Shown piece by piece: positions 19,758-28,345 of a stretch of 64,000 nt of DNA (position 1 is its first letter; the number at the start of each line of letters is the position of its first letter). The stretch is from Cellulomonas chengniuliangii. GTDB taxonomy: Bacteria > Actinomycetota > Actinomycetes > Actinomycetales > Cellulomonadaceae. The translations under genes were made by a program, and so were the position numbers. The notes below the pieces were generated by a model. It ran no database searches, was not told the DNA's origin, and worked only from the letters and a program-made list of their open reading frames with translations. The stretch spans positions 1,550,001-1,614,000 of the forward strand of contig NZ_CP101988.1 in assembly GCF_024508335.1 (NCBI RefSeq). Direction: 5' to 3'.

Positions 19758-21275
19758 ATGACCGAGACCGACCCGACCGCGGGCATGCCCGACGACGCTG
19801 CCGCGACGGCAGCAGACACACCTCTGGACCCCGCACAGTCGGACGCCGCCCGCGAGGAGGCCCTGCGCGCCGGGCTCGCCGAGTACGACCTCGAGGCCGA
19901 CGACCTCGCGCTCCTCGAGGGCGAGGCCGCCGCCGAGGCGGGCGAGCCCGGGGGAGCCCCGCTGCCGGTGCTGGCCGTCGTGGGCCGCCCGAACGTGGGC
20001 AAGTCCACGCTCGTCAACCGCATCCTCGGCCGCCGCCAGGCCGTCGTCGAGGACAAGCCGGGCGTGACCCGCGACCGCGTGAGCTACCCGGCGGAGTGGG
20101 CGGGCCGCAACTTCACGCTCGTCGACACCGGCGGGTGGGAGGTCGACGTCCTCGGCATCGACGCCCGCGTCGCCGAGCAGGCCGAGGTCGCGATCTCGCT
20201 GGCCGACGCGGTGCTGTTCGTCGTCGACGCCACGGTCGGGCCCACGGCCACCGACGAGCGTGTCGTGCGCCTGCTGCGCAAGTCCGGCAAGCCCGTGGTG
20301 CTGTGCGCCAACAAGGTGGACGGCCCCCGCGTGGAGGCCGACGCGACCGAGCTCTGGAGCCTGGGCCTCGGCGAGCCGCACCCCGTCTCCGCCCTGCACG
20401 GCCGAGGCACGGGCGACCTGCTCGACGCCGCGATGAAGGCGCTGCCCCAGGTCTCGCAGCACGGCACGGCGATCCCCGCGGGGGGCCCGCGCCGCGTGGC
20501 CCTGGTGGGACGGCCCAACGTCGGCAAGTCGTCGCTGCTCAACAAGATCATCGGCGCCGAGCGGGTCGTCGTCGACGACGTCGCCGGAACCACGCGCGAC
20601 CCGGTCGACGAGCTGGTGCAGCTCAAGGGCAAGACGTGGTGGTTCGTCGACACGGCGGGCATCCGCCGCCGCGTGCACCAGTCCCAGGGGGCCGACTTCT
20701 ACGCGTCGCTGCGCACCCAGGCCGCGATCGAGAAGTCCGAGGTCGCCGTGGTGCTCCTCGACGCCTCCACCAAGCTGACCGAGCAGGACACGCGTGTCAT
20801 CTCGCAGGCGATCGAGGCCGGCCGCGCGATCGTGCTGGCGTACAACAAGTGGGACCTGATGGACGAGGACCGCAGGCCGTTCCTCGAGCGGGAGATCGAG
20901 CAGGACCTGGTCCAGGTCCAGTGGGCGCCTCGCGTCAACCTGTCGGCCAAGACCGGCTGGCACGCCGAGCGACTGGTCCCGGCGATCGAGCGCGCGCTCG
21001 CCTCGTGGGAGACCCGCATCCCCACCGGACGCCTCAACGCGTTCCTCGGAGAGCTCGTCGCCGCGCACCCGCACCCACTGCGGGGCGGCAAGCAGCCGCG
21101 CATCCTCTTCGCCACGCAGGCGTCGACCTCCCCGCCGAGGTTCGTGATCTTCGCCAGCGGCTTCCTCGAGGCGGGCTACCGCCGGTTCATCGAGCGCCGC
21201 CTGCGCGAGACCTTCGGGTTCGAGGGCACGCCGATCGAGATCTCGGTGCGGGTGCGGGAGAAGCGCAAGCGGTGA
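19758..21275 (+). CDS. der: Ribosome biogenesis GTPase Der (EngA)
   Basis: Der is an essential double GTPase for 50S subunit assembly. The 505-aa protein has an acidic head of about 65 residues, then G domain 1 ([32 protein letters not shown]), G domain 2 ([42 protein letters not shown]), and a KH-like C-terminal domain ending in RVREKRKR. The ATG at 19758 follows GGGGAG and a GAGAAT box; the frame is open upstream without homology. Confidence 0.95.
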   Translation: MTETDPTAGMPDDAAATAADTPLDPAQSDAAREEALRAGLAEYDLEADDLALLEGEAAAEAGEPGGAPLPVLAVVGRPNVGKSTLVNRILGRRQAVVEDKPGVTRDRVSYPAEWAGRNFTLVDTGGWEVDVLGIDARVAEQAEVAISLADAVLFVVDATVGPTATDERVVRLLRKSGKPVVLCANKVDGPRVEADATELWSLGLGEPHPVSALHGRGTGDLLDAAMKALPQVSQHGTAIPAGGPRRVALVGRPNVGKSSLLNKIIGAERVVVDDVAGTTRDPVDELVQLKGKTWWFVDTAGIRRRVHQSQGADFYASLRTQAAIEKSEVAVVLLDASTKLTEQDTRVISQAIEAGRAIVLAYNKWDLMDEDRRPFLEREIEQDLVQVQWAPRVNLSAKTGWHAERLVPAIERALASWETRIPTGRLNAFLGELVAAHPHPLRGGKQPRILFATQASTSPPRFVIFASGFLEAGYRRFIERRLRETFGFEGTPIEISVRVREKRKR

Positions 21276-22384
21276 CCCGGGAGGCGGCCGACGGCGGGAA
21301 GGCCGCCGTCGGCGCGCCCGCGGACGGGAGCGCCCGATCGGCTGCGTTGGCTGGTCGGGCGCTCTTGCTGCGCCTGGGCATGCCTCGCGACCCGGCGGCG
21401 CCCCGGCACCTGGCCGCGTTCCTGGTGGCGACCGTCGCGACGGTGCTGCTCACCCGTGGCGCGCTGGCGGCGACCGGCTACCCCCAGGTCGGGGGAGCCA
21501 CCCTGCACATCGCGCACGTGCTGTGGGGCGGCCTGCTCCTGGCTGTCGCCGTGGTGCTGCTGCTCTCCTACGCCGGGCCGGTGGTGCGGCCGGTCGGCGC
21601 GCTGCTCGGCGGGATCGGGTTCGGGCTGTTCGTCGACGAGATCGGCAAGTTCGTCACCGCGGACAACGACTACTTCTACGAGCCGACCGCCTCGCTGATC
21701 TACGTGGTCGTGGTGCTGCTCGTGCTGCTCGCCGAGGCGTTGCACGGGCGGCGCGAGCGGGATCCTGTCGAGTTGCTGGCCGGGGCGGTCGACCACGCCG
21801 TGTCCGGCGTCACCGGTGGCTTCAGCCCGCGCGCCCGGCGCCAGGCGCGCGCCCTGGTGCGGGCGGCGGGGGACCAGCGGGGGACCGCCGAGGTGAGGGC
21901 GCTGCTGCGGGTGGTCGAGGACGACCACGAGGAGCTGCCCGACATCACCGGCGCGGTGGCGCGCTGGGTCGTCCGGTGCACGTACCGGCTGGTGCGCGAG
22001 CGCTGGGTCCCGTGGGCCGCCGTCGTCGTCCTCACCGGCGCAGGGGTGGCGACGGTCGGCAGGGGGATGGTCGCGTGGCTCCAGGGCGCCGACGTGCCCG
22101 GGTGGGTCGTGACCGGGATGCTGCTCTCCGGCGCCGGCTCCCTGGCCTGTGCGGTGGTGGGCCTCGTGGTGGTCCGGCGCTCGCGGGAGAGCGGCTTCGC
22201 CTGGTTCCGCCGGGCGGTGCTGGTCAGCCTGCTGCTGACCCAGATCTTCCTGTTCCGGCTCGACCAGTGGGCCGCGGTCACGGGCCTGGTGGTCGACCTC
22301 GTCGTGCTCGCGGTGGTGGCTGCCGAGGCGGAGGTCGCGCGCTCCCGCCGAACCGAGGGCGAGGGCGCGTCGACGACGACATAG
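21272..22384 (+). CDS. Multi-pass membrane protein of unknown function
   Basis: I do not recognise a named family. The protein is 370 aa from the GTG at 21272, which overlaps the der stop in GTGA. Hydrophobic segments lie at about residues 47-65, 83-102, 105-122, 146-160, 247-268, 282-305 and 315-332, with a soluble loop of roughly 85 residues in the middle. A conserved-looking acidic stretch, [19 protein letters not shown], sits near residue 125 at the edge of a helix. It is in the same transcript as der, and its coding bias matches its neighbours. Confidence 0.75.
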   Translation: MTREAADGGKAAVGAPADGSARSAALAGRALLLRLGMPRDPAAPRHLAAFLVATVATVLLTRGALAATGYPQVGGATLHIAHVLWGGLLLAVAVVLLLSYAGPVVRPVGALLGGIGFGLFVDEIGKFVTADNDYFYEPTASLIYVVVVLLVLLAEALHGRRERDPVELLAGAVDHAVSGVTGGFSPRARRQARALVRAAGDQRGTAEVRALLRVVEDDHEELPDITGAVARWVVRCTYRLVRERWVPWAAVVVLTGAGVATVGRGMVAWLQGADVPGWVVTGMLLSGAGSLACAVVGLVVVRRSRESGFAWFRRAVLVSLLLTQIFLFRLDQWAAVTGLVVDLVVLAVVAAEAEVARSRRTEGEGASTTT

Positions 22385-22407
22385 ACTCATCTTGTGTCTA
22401 TGTCGTC
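22375..22407. promoter_or_regulatory. 33-bp perfect palindrome over the GntR gene start (likely autoregulatory operator)
   Basis: Perfect 12-base arms (22375-22386 GACGACATAGAC and 22396-22407 GTCTATGTCGTC) flank 9 bases. The palindrome covers a TAGACT -10 box (22382-22387) and the GTG start at 22394, so a bound repressor would block the likely leaderless transcript. The left arm also overlaps the end of the preceding gene. Confidence 0.65.
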
Positions 22408-23122
22408 CACCACGCTCGCGCCCCTGACAGGAAGCACCATGCCGATGCCCCCCGTGAGCGCCGAGCAGCCCCCAGTCCCCGCCTCCGAGCGCGCGTACAC
22501 GCACGTCAAAGAGCTCGTCCTCACCGAGACGCTCCCCGGCGGCGCCATGGTCAGCGAGGGAGACATCGCCGCGCGGCTCTCGATGAGCCGCACCCCGGTG
22601 CGCGAGGCGTTCCTCCGGCTCGAGACCGAGGGCTGGCTTCGGCTCTACCCGAAGCGGGGCGCCCTCGTGGTGCCGGTGGCCGCCGGGGAGGCGCAGGCGG
22701 TCGTGGACGCCCGGCTCCTGCTCGAGGTCCACGCCGTCGAGGCCCTGCGGCACCGCGACGACCGGGAGCGCCTGCAGGACCGCCTGCGCGCGTCGATCGA
22801 CCAGCAGCGCGCCGCGCTCGACCGCGGCGACATCGACGCCTACGCGGAGCACGACACCGAGTTCCACCTGACGATCGTCGCGGCCGGCGGCAACCCCCTC
22901 CTCACGAGCTTCTACGTCACCCTCCGCGAGCGGCAGCGGCGCATGGTGGCCCGATCGCTGTGGCGCGACGAGAGCCGTGCCCGGACCTTCGTCAGCCAGC
23001 ATGAGCACCTCGCCCAGGCCGTGGGCGCCGGGGCGGTCGCGGAGTTCAAGGTGGCGCTGCGCCGGCACCTTGACCATGCGCACCTGCCCGAGCGGGCTGC
23101 CGAGGCGGTCGACGCCCGATGA
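22394..23122 (+). CDS. GntR-family transcriptional regulator, FCD (FadR-like) subfamily
   Basis: A 242-aa DNA-binding protein. The winged helix covers about residues 30-95 (SERAYTHVKELVLTETLPGG, then the recognition part LSMSRTPVREAFLRLETEGW). The C-terminal FCD ligand-binding domain has metal-type His residues in AEHDTEFHLTIVAAGGNPLL and SQHEHLAQAV. It is 4 bases overlapped with a downstream MFS gene, whose substrate it probably senses. The start sits 6 bases after a TAGACT box with no ribosome-binding site, suggesting a leaderless message, and lies within a perfect palindrome. Confidence 0.88.
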   Translation: MSMSSTTLAPLTGSTMPMPPVSAEQPPVPASERAYTHVKELVLTETLPGGAMVSEGDIAARLSMSRTPVREAFLRLETEGWLRLYPKRGALVVPVAAGEAQAVVDARLLLEVHAVEALRHRDDRERLQDRLRASIDQQRAALDRGDIDAYAEHDTEFHLTIVAAGGNPLLTSFYVTLRERQRRMVARSLWRDESRARTFVSQHEHLAQAVGAGAVAEFKVALRRHLDHAHLPERAAEAVDAR

Positions 23123-24450
23123 CCGCCACCGCGCCCGGCGCCGCCCCTCGTGGAGCCGGCGCCGGGGCCCCTCGTCGCGCCTGGCTCCCGGTGGCGGCCT
23201 CGATGGTCGCCATCGCCTGGGGAGGCAACGAGTTCACGCCGCTGCTGGTGATGTACCGCGAGGTCAGCAGCTTCTCCGCAGTCACGGTCGACCTGCTGCT
23301 CGGCGCCTACGTGCTCGGCATCGTGCCCGCGCTGCTGCTCGGCGGGCCGCTGTCCGACAGGCACGGGCGCCGCCGGCTGCTGCTCCCGGCGGCCCCGCTG
23401 AGCCTGCTCGGCTCGCTGGTGCTGGCCGTCGGGCCAGGGTCGCCCGCCGCGCTCGGCGTCGGACGCGTGCTCTGCGGGGCGGCGCTCGGGCTGGCGATGG
23501 CAGTGGGGTCGACGTGGATCACCGAGCTGTCCGACGGTGCCGGCGAGGACCAGCGCGCCGGGGCCCGGCGCGCCTCCCTGGCGCTGACCCTGGGGTTCCT
23601 GGTGGGCGCCGGGGTGGCCAGCGTGCTCGCGCAGTGGGGCCCATGGCCGGCGCACACCTCGTACCTGTTGCACGCCGCCCTGACCACCGGCGCCGGGCTG
23701 TGGGTTCTGGGCGTGCCCGAGACCAGGCAGCCCTCGTCGACGTCGCGGCCGTTGCGGGACGACCTGCGCATCCCCACGGCCGGGCACCGCCGGTTCCTGC
23801 GTGTCGTGGCCCCGCTGGCGCCGTGGGTGTTCGGCTGCGCGGGGTCCGCGTACGCGGTGCTGCCCGGCCTGATGCGAGAGCACTCCGGTGGCGCGCCCAT
23901 CGCGTTCTCCGGGCTGCTCACCGTGCTCACCCTCGGCTGCGGCATCGGCATCCAGGTGCTGGGCCGCGCCATCGACACCGAGCGCAGCGCCCGGGCGTCG
24001 GTCGTGGCCCTCGCGATCATCGTCGTCGGCATGGCGCTCGGGGCTGTCGCGAGCGCGCTGCTCACGCTGCCGGTCGCCCTGCTCGCCGCGGCCGTGCTCG
24101 GCATGGGGTACGGCCTCGCGCTCGTCGCCGGGCTCAACGAGGTGCGCCGCATCGCCGGGCCCGACGACCTGGCCGGCCTCACCGCCGTCTACTACTCGCT
24201 GGCCTACCTGGGCTTCTTCATCCCCGCGGCGCTGGCCGTGCTGGCCGACTGGTGGAGCTACCCGCAGATGTTCGGCGGGGGACTGGTGGTGGCGCTGGCC
24301 TGCCTCGCGGTGGTCGCCGTCGCCTGGAAGGCGCACCTGCCCTCCACAGCCTCCGTGACGCTGCCCACAGGCGAGGCCCTGACCAGCGTGGGCATCGGCC
24401 CGGATCGTGCCCAGGGAGAGCGCAGCGTACGAGAGACCCCCCTCGGGTGA
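23119..24450 (+). CDS. Major facilitator superfamily transporter
   Basis: A 443-aa inner-membrane secondary transporter with about 12 hydrophobic helices. The MFS signature after helix 2 reads GGPLSDRHGRRRLL near residue 75. A second conserved helix, MGYGLALVAGLNEVRRIAG, is near residue 335. Its substrate cannot be told from the sequence. It is coupled to the GntR regulator by an ATGA overlap, so the two act as a regulator-transporter pair. Confidence 0.87.
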   Translation: MTATAPGAAPRGAGAGAPRRAWLPVAASMVAIAWGGNEFTPLLVMYREVSSFSAVTVDLLLGAYVLGIVPALLLGGPLSDRHGRRRLLLPAAPLSLLGSLVLAVGPGSPAALGVGRVLCGAALGLAMAVGSTWITELSDGAGEDQRAGARRASLALTLGFLVGAGVASVLAQWGPWPAHTSYLLHAALTTGAGLWVLGVPETRQPSSTSRPLRDDLRIPTAGHRRFLRVVAPLAPWVFGCAGSAYAVLPGLMREHSGGAPIAFSGLLTVLTLGCGIGIQVLGRAIDTERSARASVVALAIIVVGMALGAVASALLTLPVALLAAAVLGMGYGLALVAGLNEVRRIAGPDDLAGLTAVYYSLAYLGFFIPAALAVLADWWSYPQMFGGGLVVALACLAVVAVAWKAHLPSTASVTLPTGEALTSVGIGPDRAQGERSVRETPLG

Positions 24451-24481
24451 GGTAGAGTCTCCGTGTTCCCACGGGAACGGA

Positions 24482-24555
<74 letters not shown>

Positions 24556-24561
24556 CGTATC

Positions 24562-24593
24562 TGCCCTGGCGAGAGAGGTTTCTCGCCAGGGCA
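24562..24593 (+). terminator. Terminator after tRNA-Pro
   Basis: A perfect 13-bp stem (24562-24574 with 24581-24593) with a 6-base loop begins 7 bases after the tRNA. Confidence 0.8.
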
Positions 24594-24660
24594 TCGTCAT
24601 GTCCGGGGGACGTCAGCGGAGCTCGACCGCCGCAGTGCTCGGGTCCTCCGACGGCGCCGC

Positions 24661-24897
24661 TCCGCGCCGCGCTGGGCCACGCAGCACGACGAGCACGAGC
24701 GGCACGACGTCGTGCGCCTCCGCTTCTTCGTCGCGCGGTGGCGGCCTGAGATGGGCGACCTCATGTCGGGCATCACCCGTGTGCTCAAGGAGCTGCAGAT
24801 CCCGTAGCCCTTGCCGCCGGTGTCGCTGATCGGGGTCGAGAGCCTCTTCGAGCCGGACGTCCTCGTCGAGGTGGAGGCGGTCGCGGTGCTCGACTGA
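24661..24897 (+). pseudogene. Decayed RidA-like gene fragment
   Basis: One plus-strand frame reads DVVRLRFFVARW, GDLMSGITRVLKELQIP, then an in-frame TAG at 24805, then PLPPVSLIGVESLFEPDVLV and EVEAVAVLD to a TGA at 24895. The tail resembles the C-terminal strand-helix of RidA/YjgF proteins (the VxVxALxxPDxLVEIEAVA pattern). There is no start codon with a ribosome-binding site and the N-terminal half is not recognisable, so this is a remnant. The family call is from pattern memory only. Confidence 0.45.
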
Positions 24898-24982
24898 CGC
24901 GGCCGCAGCGCCCGTGCGCGACGCGTCCGTCCAGCGAGCCGCACTGCGCGCTCGTCGGACGGGCACGTCGCGGATGGAGGGG

Positions 24983-25011
24983 TTACACAGGGCTGATACC
25001 GGTGTCATACT
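24983..25011 (+). promoter_or_regulatory. Promoter of the first LacI gene
   Basis: TTACAC (24983-24988) and CATACT (25006-25011) are 17 bases apart, about 100 bases before the LacI start. The operator at 24994-25007 lies in the spacer, which would give autorepression. Confidence 0.5.
24994..25007. promoter_or_regulatory. LacI operator copy 1
   Basis: TGATACCGGTGTCA is a 14-base palindrome with one mismatch and a central CG. The same element recurs at 26288 and 26400, all around this LacI gene and its operon. Confidence 0.65.
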
Positions 25012-25109
25012 GACCGGCCTCGCGCAAAGTCTCAAGCAATTCATCGGACGTCATCGCTGCGAGGCCCGCCTCGTCGTGGCACGAGGGGTCAACAGGAGGT
25101 CGGACACCG

Positions 25110-26156
25110 ATGTCAGAAGGGACCCGCGAGCCCCGCTATGCGACTATGCGCGACGTTGCGGCGGTCGCTGGGGTCGGCGTCAAGACGGTCTCACGCGTGC
25201 TCAACGGCGAGCCGAACGTCTCGGACGAGCTGAGGGAGCGCGTCACGCGCGCCGCGGAGGCGCTCAACTATGAGCTCAACGTCTACGCGGGCGGGCTGCG
25301 CCGCTCAGGCGCCCGCACCAACGCGATCGGGCTCATGCTCGAGAGCGTCGACGACGCGTTCTCTGCCGCGATCCACCGCGGTGTCGAGACCGTGATGCGC
25401 AGGCACTCGATCATCGTGCTCGCGCAGAGCTTCGAGGAGGACGCGGACCGCGAGCGGACAGTGGTCAAGGAGTTCCTCCGTCGCCGCGTCGACGGCCTGA
25501 TCCTCACCACCGTCTCGCGCGACCAGGCCTACTTGTCCGCGGAGGCGGCGCGGGGCACGTCGATCGTCTTCGTCGACCGGCCGGCGGTGTCCGTCGCCTT
25601 CGACTCGGTGGTGTCGTGCAACTACGACGGCGCGGTCGCGGCGACGCGCCACCTGCTGCACCACGGCCACCGCCGGCTCGCCTACGTGGGCGGCGACCAC
25701 GAGATCTGGACCTTGCGAGAGCGGGAGCGCGGCTTCTACGCCGAGCTCGACAGATGGGGCGTGCCTCGGTCGGACGCGATCGGCCTCACCGGGGTCCTCG
25801 GCGAGGAGGGGGCGCGGATGGCCGTGCACGGAATGCTCGACGGCCAAGACCCTCCGACGGCGATCTTCGCGGCTCACAACCGCATGATCATCGGGACGTT
25901 GCGCGCGCTCCACGAGCGTGGCGCCCAGAATGACGTGGCACTGATCGGGTTCGACGACGTCCAGCTGCTGGACCTCCTCGAGCCCGGCGTGAGCGTGGTG
26001 GCGCAGGACCCTCACCGGCTGGGCGAGCTCGCTGCTGAACGCCTTCTCGCGCGGATGGCGCGGAAGCCGCTCGAGCTGGAGACGCTGACCGTCCCGACCA
26101 CGCTGATCGAGCGCGGGTCAGGCGAGATTCCCGGGCCGTTCGCCGGCGAAGGCTGA
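25110..26156 (+). CDS. LacI-family transcriptional regulator (first)
   Basis: A 348-aa repressor of the sugar type. The N-terminal helix-turn-helix with hinge reads ATMRDVAAVAGVGVKTVSRV near residue 12 and continues to NYELNVYAGGLR. The periplasmic-binding-like effector domain starts at AIGLMLESVDDAF near residue 70 and ends with an intact dimer core. GGAGG 13 bases before the ATG supports the start. It lies directly upstream of, and on the same strand as, the ABC-importer operon, and three matching operators flank it, so it most likely represses both itself and that operon until a sugar-derived inducer appears. Confidence 0.92.
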   Translation: MSEGTREPRYATMRDVAAVAGVGVKTVSRVLNGEPNVSDELRERVTRAAEALNYELNVYAGGLRRSGARTNAIGLMLESVDDAFSAAIHRGVETVMRRHSIIVLAQSFEEDADRERTVVKEFLRRRVDGLILTTVSRDQAYLSAEAARGTSIVFVDRPAVSVAFDSVVSCNYDGAVAATRHLLHHGHRRLAYVGGDHEIWTLRERERGFYAELDRWGVPRSDAIGLTGVLGEEGARMAVHGMLDGQDPPTAIFAAHNRMIIGTLRALHERGAQNDVALIGFDDVQLLDLLEPGVSVVAQDPHRLGELAAERLLARMARKPLELETLTVPTTLIERGSGEIPGPFAGEG

Positions 26157-26287
26157 TTCCTGGGCCCACGTCTGTGGGCCACGCGCGTGGGCTGGACGGT
26201 GGTGCATGCCACCCAACTCGGTCCGCGCTCTTTCGCGCGCCCTGGTGGCGGCGCGGGCGCGCATTAACTCTGCCCGACCCTGAATAA

Positions 26288-26301
26288 TGACACCGCTGTC
26301 A
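26288..26301. promoter_or_regulatory. LacI operator copy 2 (upstream site)
   Basis: TGACACCGCTGTCA, palindromic except at one central position, lies 74 bases upstream of the -35 box of the operon promoter and 112 bases (centre to centre) from copy 3. Confidence 0.65.
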
Positions 26302-26361
26302 ATGACCGGGTCGCGGTTGACATATTTTGCGCCGAATTGCGCGATCCCGCTGCTCAGAAGT

Positions 26362-26389
26362 TTGACATGTGCCCCCGGCGGGGTAATCT
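26362..26389 (+). promoter_or_regulatory. Promoter of the ABC importer operon
   Basis: TTGACA (26362-26367) and TAATCT (26384-26389) are separated by 16 bases. The expected start of transcription is near 26396, just before the operator at 26400. Another TTGACA at 26317 lacks a matching -10. Confidence 0.6.
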
Positions 26390-26399
26390 CGCTCCTGCA

Positions 26400-26413
26400 T
26401 GACACCGTTGTCA
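26400..26413. promoter_or_regulatory. LacI operator copy 3 (start-site operator)
   Basis: TGACACCGTTGTCA begins 10 bases after the -10 box, at about +5, the classical repressor position. Together with copy 2 it could allow looping. Confidence 0.65.
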
Positions 26414-26531
26414 GTCCGGAGGTGCGAAGCTGCGCCACGGCGGATTGACCATGAATGAGGCGTCCTGCGGTCAGCGAAGACCCGAAGGACTCAGGGATCG
26501 ATGTGGATCCCAGGAGGAGAGGTGACGTTTC

Positions 26532-27455
26532 ATGGTCGGCTATCTCGTCAGGCGGCTGTTCTTAGCAGTCTTTGTTCTGTGGGGCGTCGCCACAGTGGTT
26601 TTCCTCATCGTCCGGGTCGTCCCCGCCGACCCGGCACTGCTCATCGCCGGCTCGGACGCGCCGGCTGAGCAGCTGGCACAGATCCGTCAGGACCTCGGAC
26701 TCGACCAGTCGCTGCTCGTGCAGTACGGCAGGTTCCTGGGTGGCGCCGTCACCGGCGACCTCGGCCAGTCGTACTCCATGAAGCAGCCCGCGGTGACCCT
26801 CATCGGGCAGGTGCTGCCGAACACCGCGCTGCTCGCGATCCTGGCGTGCGCGGTGGCCCTGCTGCTGGCCTTCCCGCTGGGCCTCGTCGCGGCGCTCCGA
26901 GCGAACCGCGCCCTTGATCGCGTGGTGACGACAGGCTCGCTCTTCACCCAGGCGCTGCCGAACTTCTGGATCGGCGTGGTGCTGCTGCTGGTGTTCTCCC
27001 GGACGCTCAAGTGGCTGCCCAGCGTCGGGCTCGACGGGGCGAAGAGCTTGATCCTGCCGACGATCGTGCTGGCACTGCCGTTCGTCTCGGTCCTCACCCG
27101 AATGATCCGCAACGGTCTGCTCGAGGTGATGGGCGAGAGCTACATCCAGACAGCACGCGCCAAGGGCCTGCCTGAGCGGATCGTGATCTTCCGGCACGCC
27201 ATCCGCAACGCCGCGATCCCCGTCATCACGATCGTCGGCCTCCAGTTCGGCACCCTGCTCGGCGGAGCCGTGGTCACCGAGTCGGTCTTCTCGTTCCCGG
27301 GCATCGGCCGGCTCCTCGTGACGTCCATCCAGCTGCGTGACTACAACGTGGTCCAGGCCTGCGTCCTGGTGATCGCCGCCGTCTTCGTCATCATCAACCT
27401 CGTCGTGGACCTGATGTACGGGCTCCTCGACCCTCGAGTGAGGCTCGCCAAGTGA
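26532..27455 (+). CDS. ABC importer permease, DppB/OppB type
   Basis: First inner-membrane subunit of a peptide/opine/oligosaccharide-type importer. The 307-aa protein has an N-terminal helix (LFLAVFVLWGVATVVFLIV), the DppB hallmark VVPADPALLIAG with LGLDQSLLVQYGRFL, and five further helices. The EAA-type cytoplasmic loop is YIQTARAKGLPERIVIFRHAIRN near residue 205-225. AGGAGGAG lies 12 or so bases upstream of the ATG. It is coupled to the next permease by GTGA and is the first gene of the ten-gene operon. Confidence 0.93.
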   Translation: MVGYLVRRLFLAVFVLWGVATVVFLIVRVVPADPALLIAGSDAPAEQLAQIRQDLGLDQSLLVQYGRFLGGAVTGDLGQSYSMKQPAVTLIGQVLPNTALLAILACAVALLLAFPLGLVAALRANRALDRVVTTGSLFTQALPNFWIGVVLLLVFSRTLKWLPSVGLDGAKSLILPTIVLALPFVSVLTRMIRNGLLEVMGESYIQTARAKGLPERIVIFRHAIRNAAIPVITIVGLQFGTLLGGAVVTESVFSFPGIGRLLVTSIQLRDYNVVQACVLVIAAVFVIINLVVDLMYGLLDPRVRLAK

Positions 27456-28345
27456 CCGCCGCCGCACCTGTCCTCGCCGTCAACGCGACGATGCGTCGGG
27501 CCCGCCGGGCCCGACGGGGGGTCAAGACCCGCATCATCGCTCCGCTCGTCGTGATCGGCCTGATCATCGTCGGCGCCATCGCGGTGCCGATCGCCTACGG
27601 CTTCGATCCCCTGCAGGCGGACCTCCTGGCGCGTCTGGCGCCACCCGGGGCCGTGACGTCGGACGGCAGCACCGCGCTGCTCGGCACCGACCAGATCGGG
27701 TCGGACCTGTTCGCGCAGATCATGGCCGGCGCTCGCGTCTCGCTCCTCGTCGGTGTCGCGACGCTCGCCATCTCGGGCCTCGTCGGCGTGGCGCTGGGCC
27801 TGCTCGCCGGACACTTCGGCGGCTGGATCGACGCGACGCTGATGCGGATCGCCGACATCCAGCTGGCGTTCCCGTCCATCCTGCTCGCGATCCTCATCGC
27901 CTCGGTGCTCGGCCAGGGCGTCGGGAACATCATCATCGTGCTGTCGATCTCCAACTGGGTCGTCTTCGCCCGGGTGGCCCGCAGCCAGGTGCTCTCACTG
28001 AAGAACCGCGAGTACGTCGAGGCGGCGCGCACCCTCGGCGCCGGCAACTGGCACCTGATGTTCCGCACGCTGCTGCCAGGGTGCATGGCGCCCGTGATCG
28101 TCGTGGCGACCACCCAGTTCGCCCAGGTGATCCTCACGGAGGCGTCGCTGTCGTTCCTCGGGGTTGGTGTCCCGCTCGGCACCCCGAGCCTCGGCAGCAC
28201 GATCTTCAACGGCACGCAGTACCTGTCCACCGCCTGGTGGATCTCCACCTTCCCCGGCGTCGTGCTCGTGATCCTCATGCTGGCCTTCGGGATCCTCGGC
28301 GATGCCCTCCGCGACAAGTTCGACCCGACGCTCCGGAGCGCATGA
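27452..28345 (+). CDS. ABC importer permease, DppC/OppC type
   Basis: Second membrane subunit, 297 aa. It has the DppC layout: a basic cytoplasmic N-terminus, a first helix (IIAPLVVIGLIIVGAIAVPI), a periplasmic loop containing LLGTDQIGSDLFAQIMAGAR, then helices with the EAA loop YVEAARTLGAGNWHLMFRTLLP near residue 190. The GTG at 27452 overlaps the first permease by 4 bases, and its stop overlaps the ATPase start. Confidence 0.93.
   Translation: MTAAAPVLAVNATMRRARRARRGVKTRIIAPLVVIGLIIVGAIAVPIAYGFDPLQADLLARLAPPGAVTSDGSTALLGTDQIGSDLFAQIMAGARVSLLVGVATLAISGLVGVALGLLAGHFGGWIDATLMRIADIQLAFPSILLAILIASVLGQGVGNIIIVLSISNWVVFARVARSQVLSLKNREYVEAARTLGAGNWHLMFRTLLPGCMAPVIVVATTQFAQVILTEASLSFLGVGVPLGTPSLGSTIFNGTQYLSTAWWISTFPGVVLVILMLAFGILGDALRDKFDPTLRSA

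Larger units (their letters stand above)
26157..26531 (+). other. Regulatory region of the ABC importer operon
   Basis: These 375 bases hold two copies of the operator, a good promoter (26362-26389) and a 5' leader of about 135 bases. The stretch 26260-26400 is visibly richer in A and T than its surroundings. A 24-codon open frame (26451-26525, ATG to TGA) spans the leader and ends over the ribosome-binding site of the first permease, but it has no good ribosome-binding site of its own. Confidence 0.6.
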
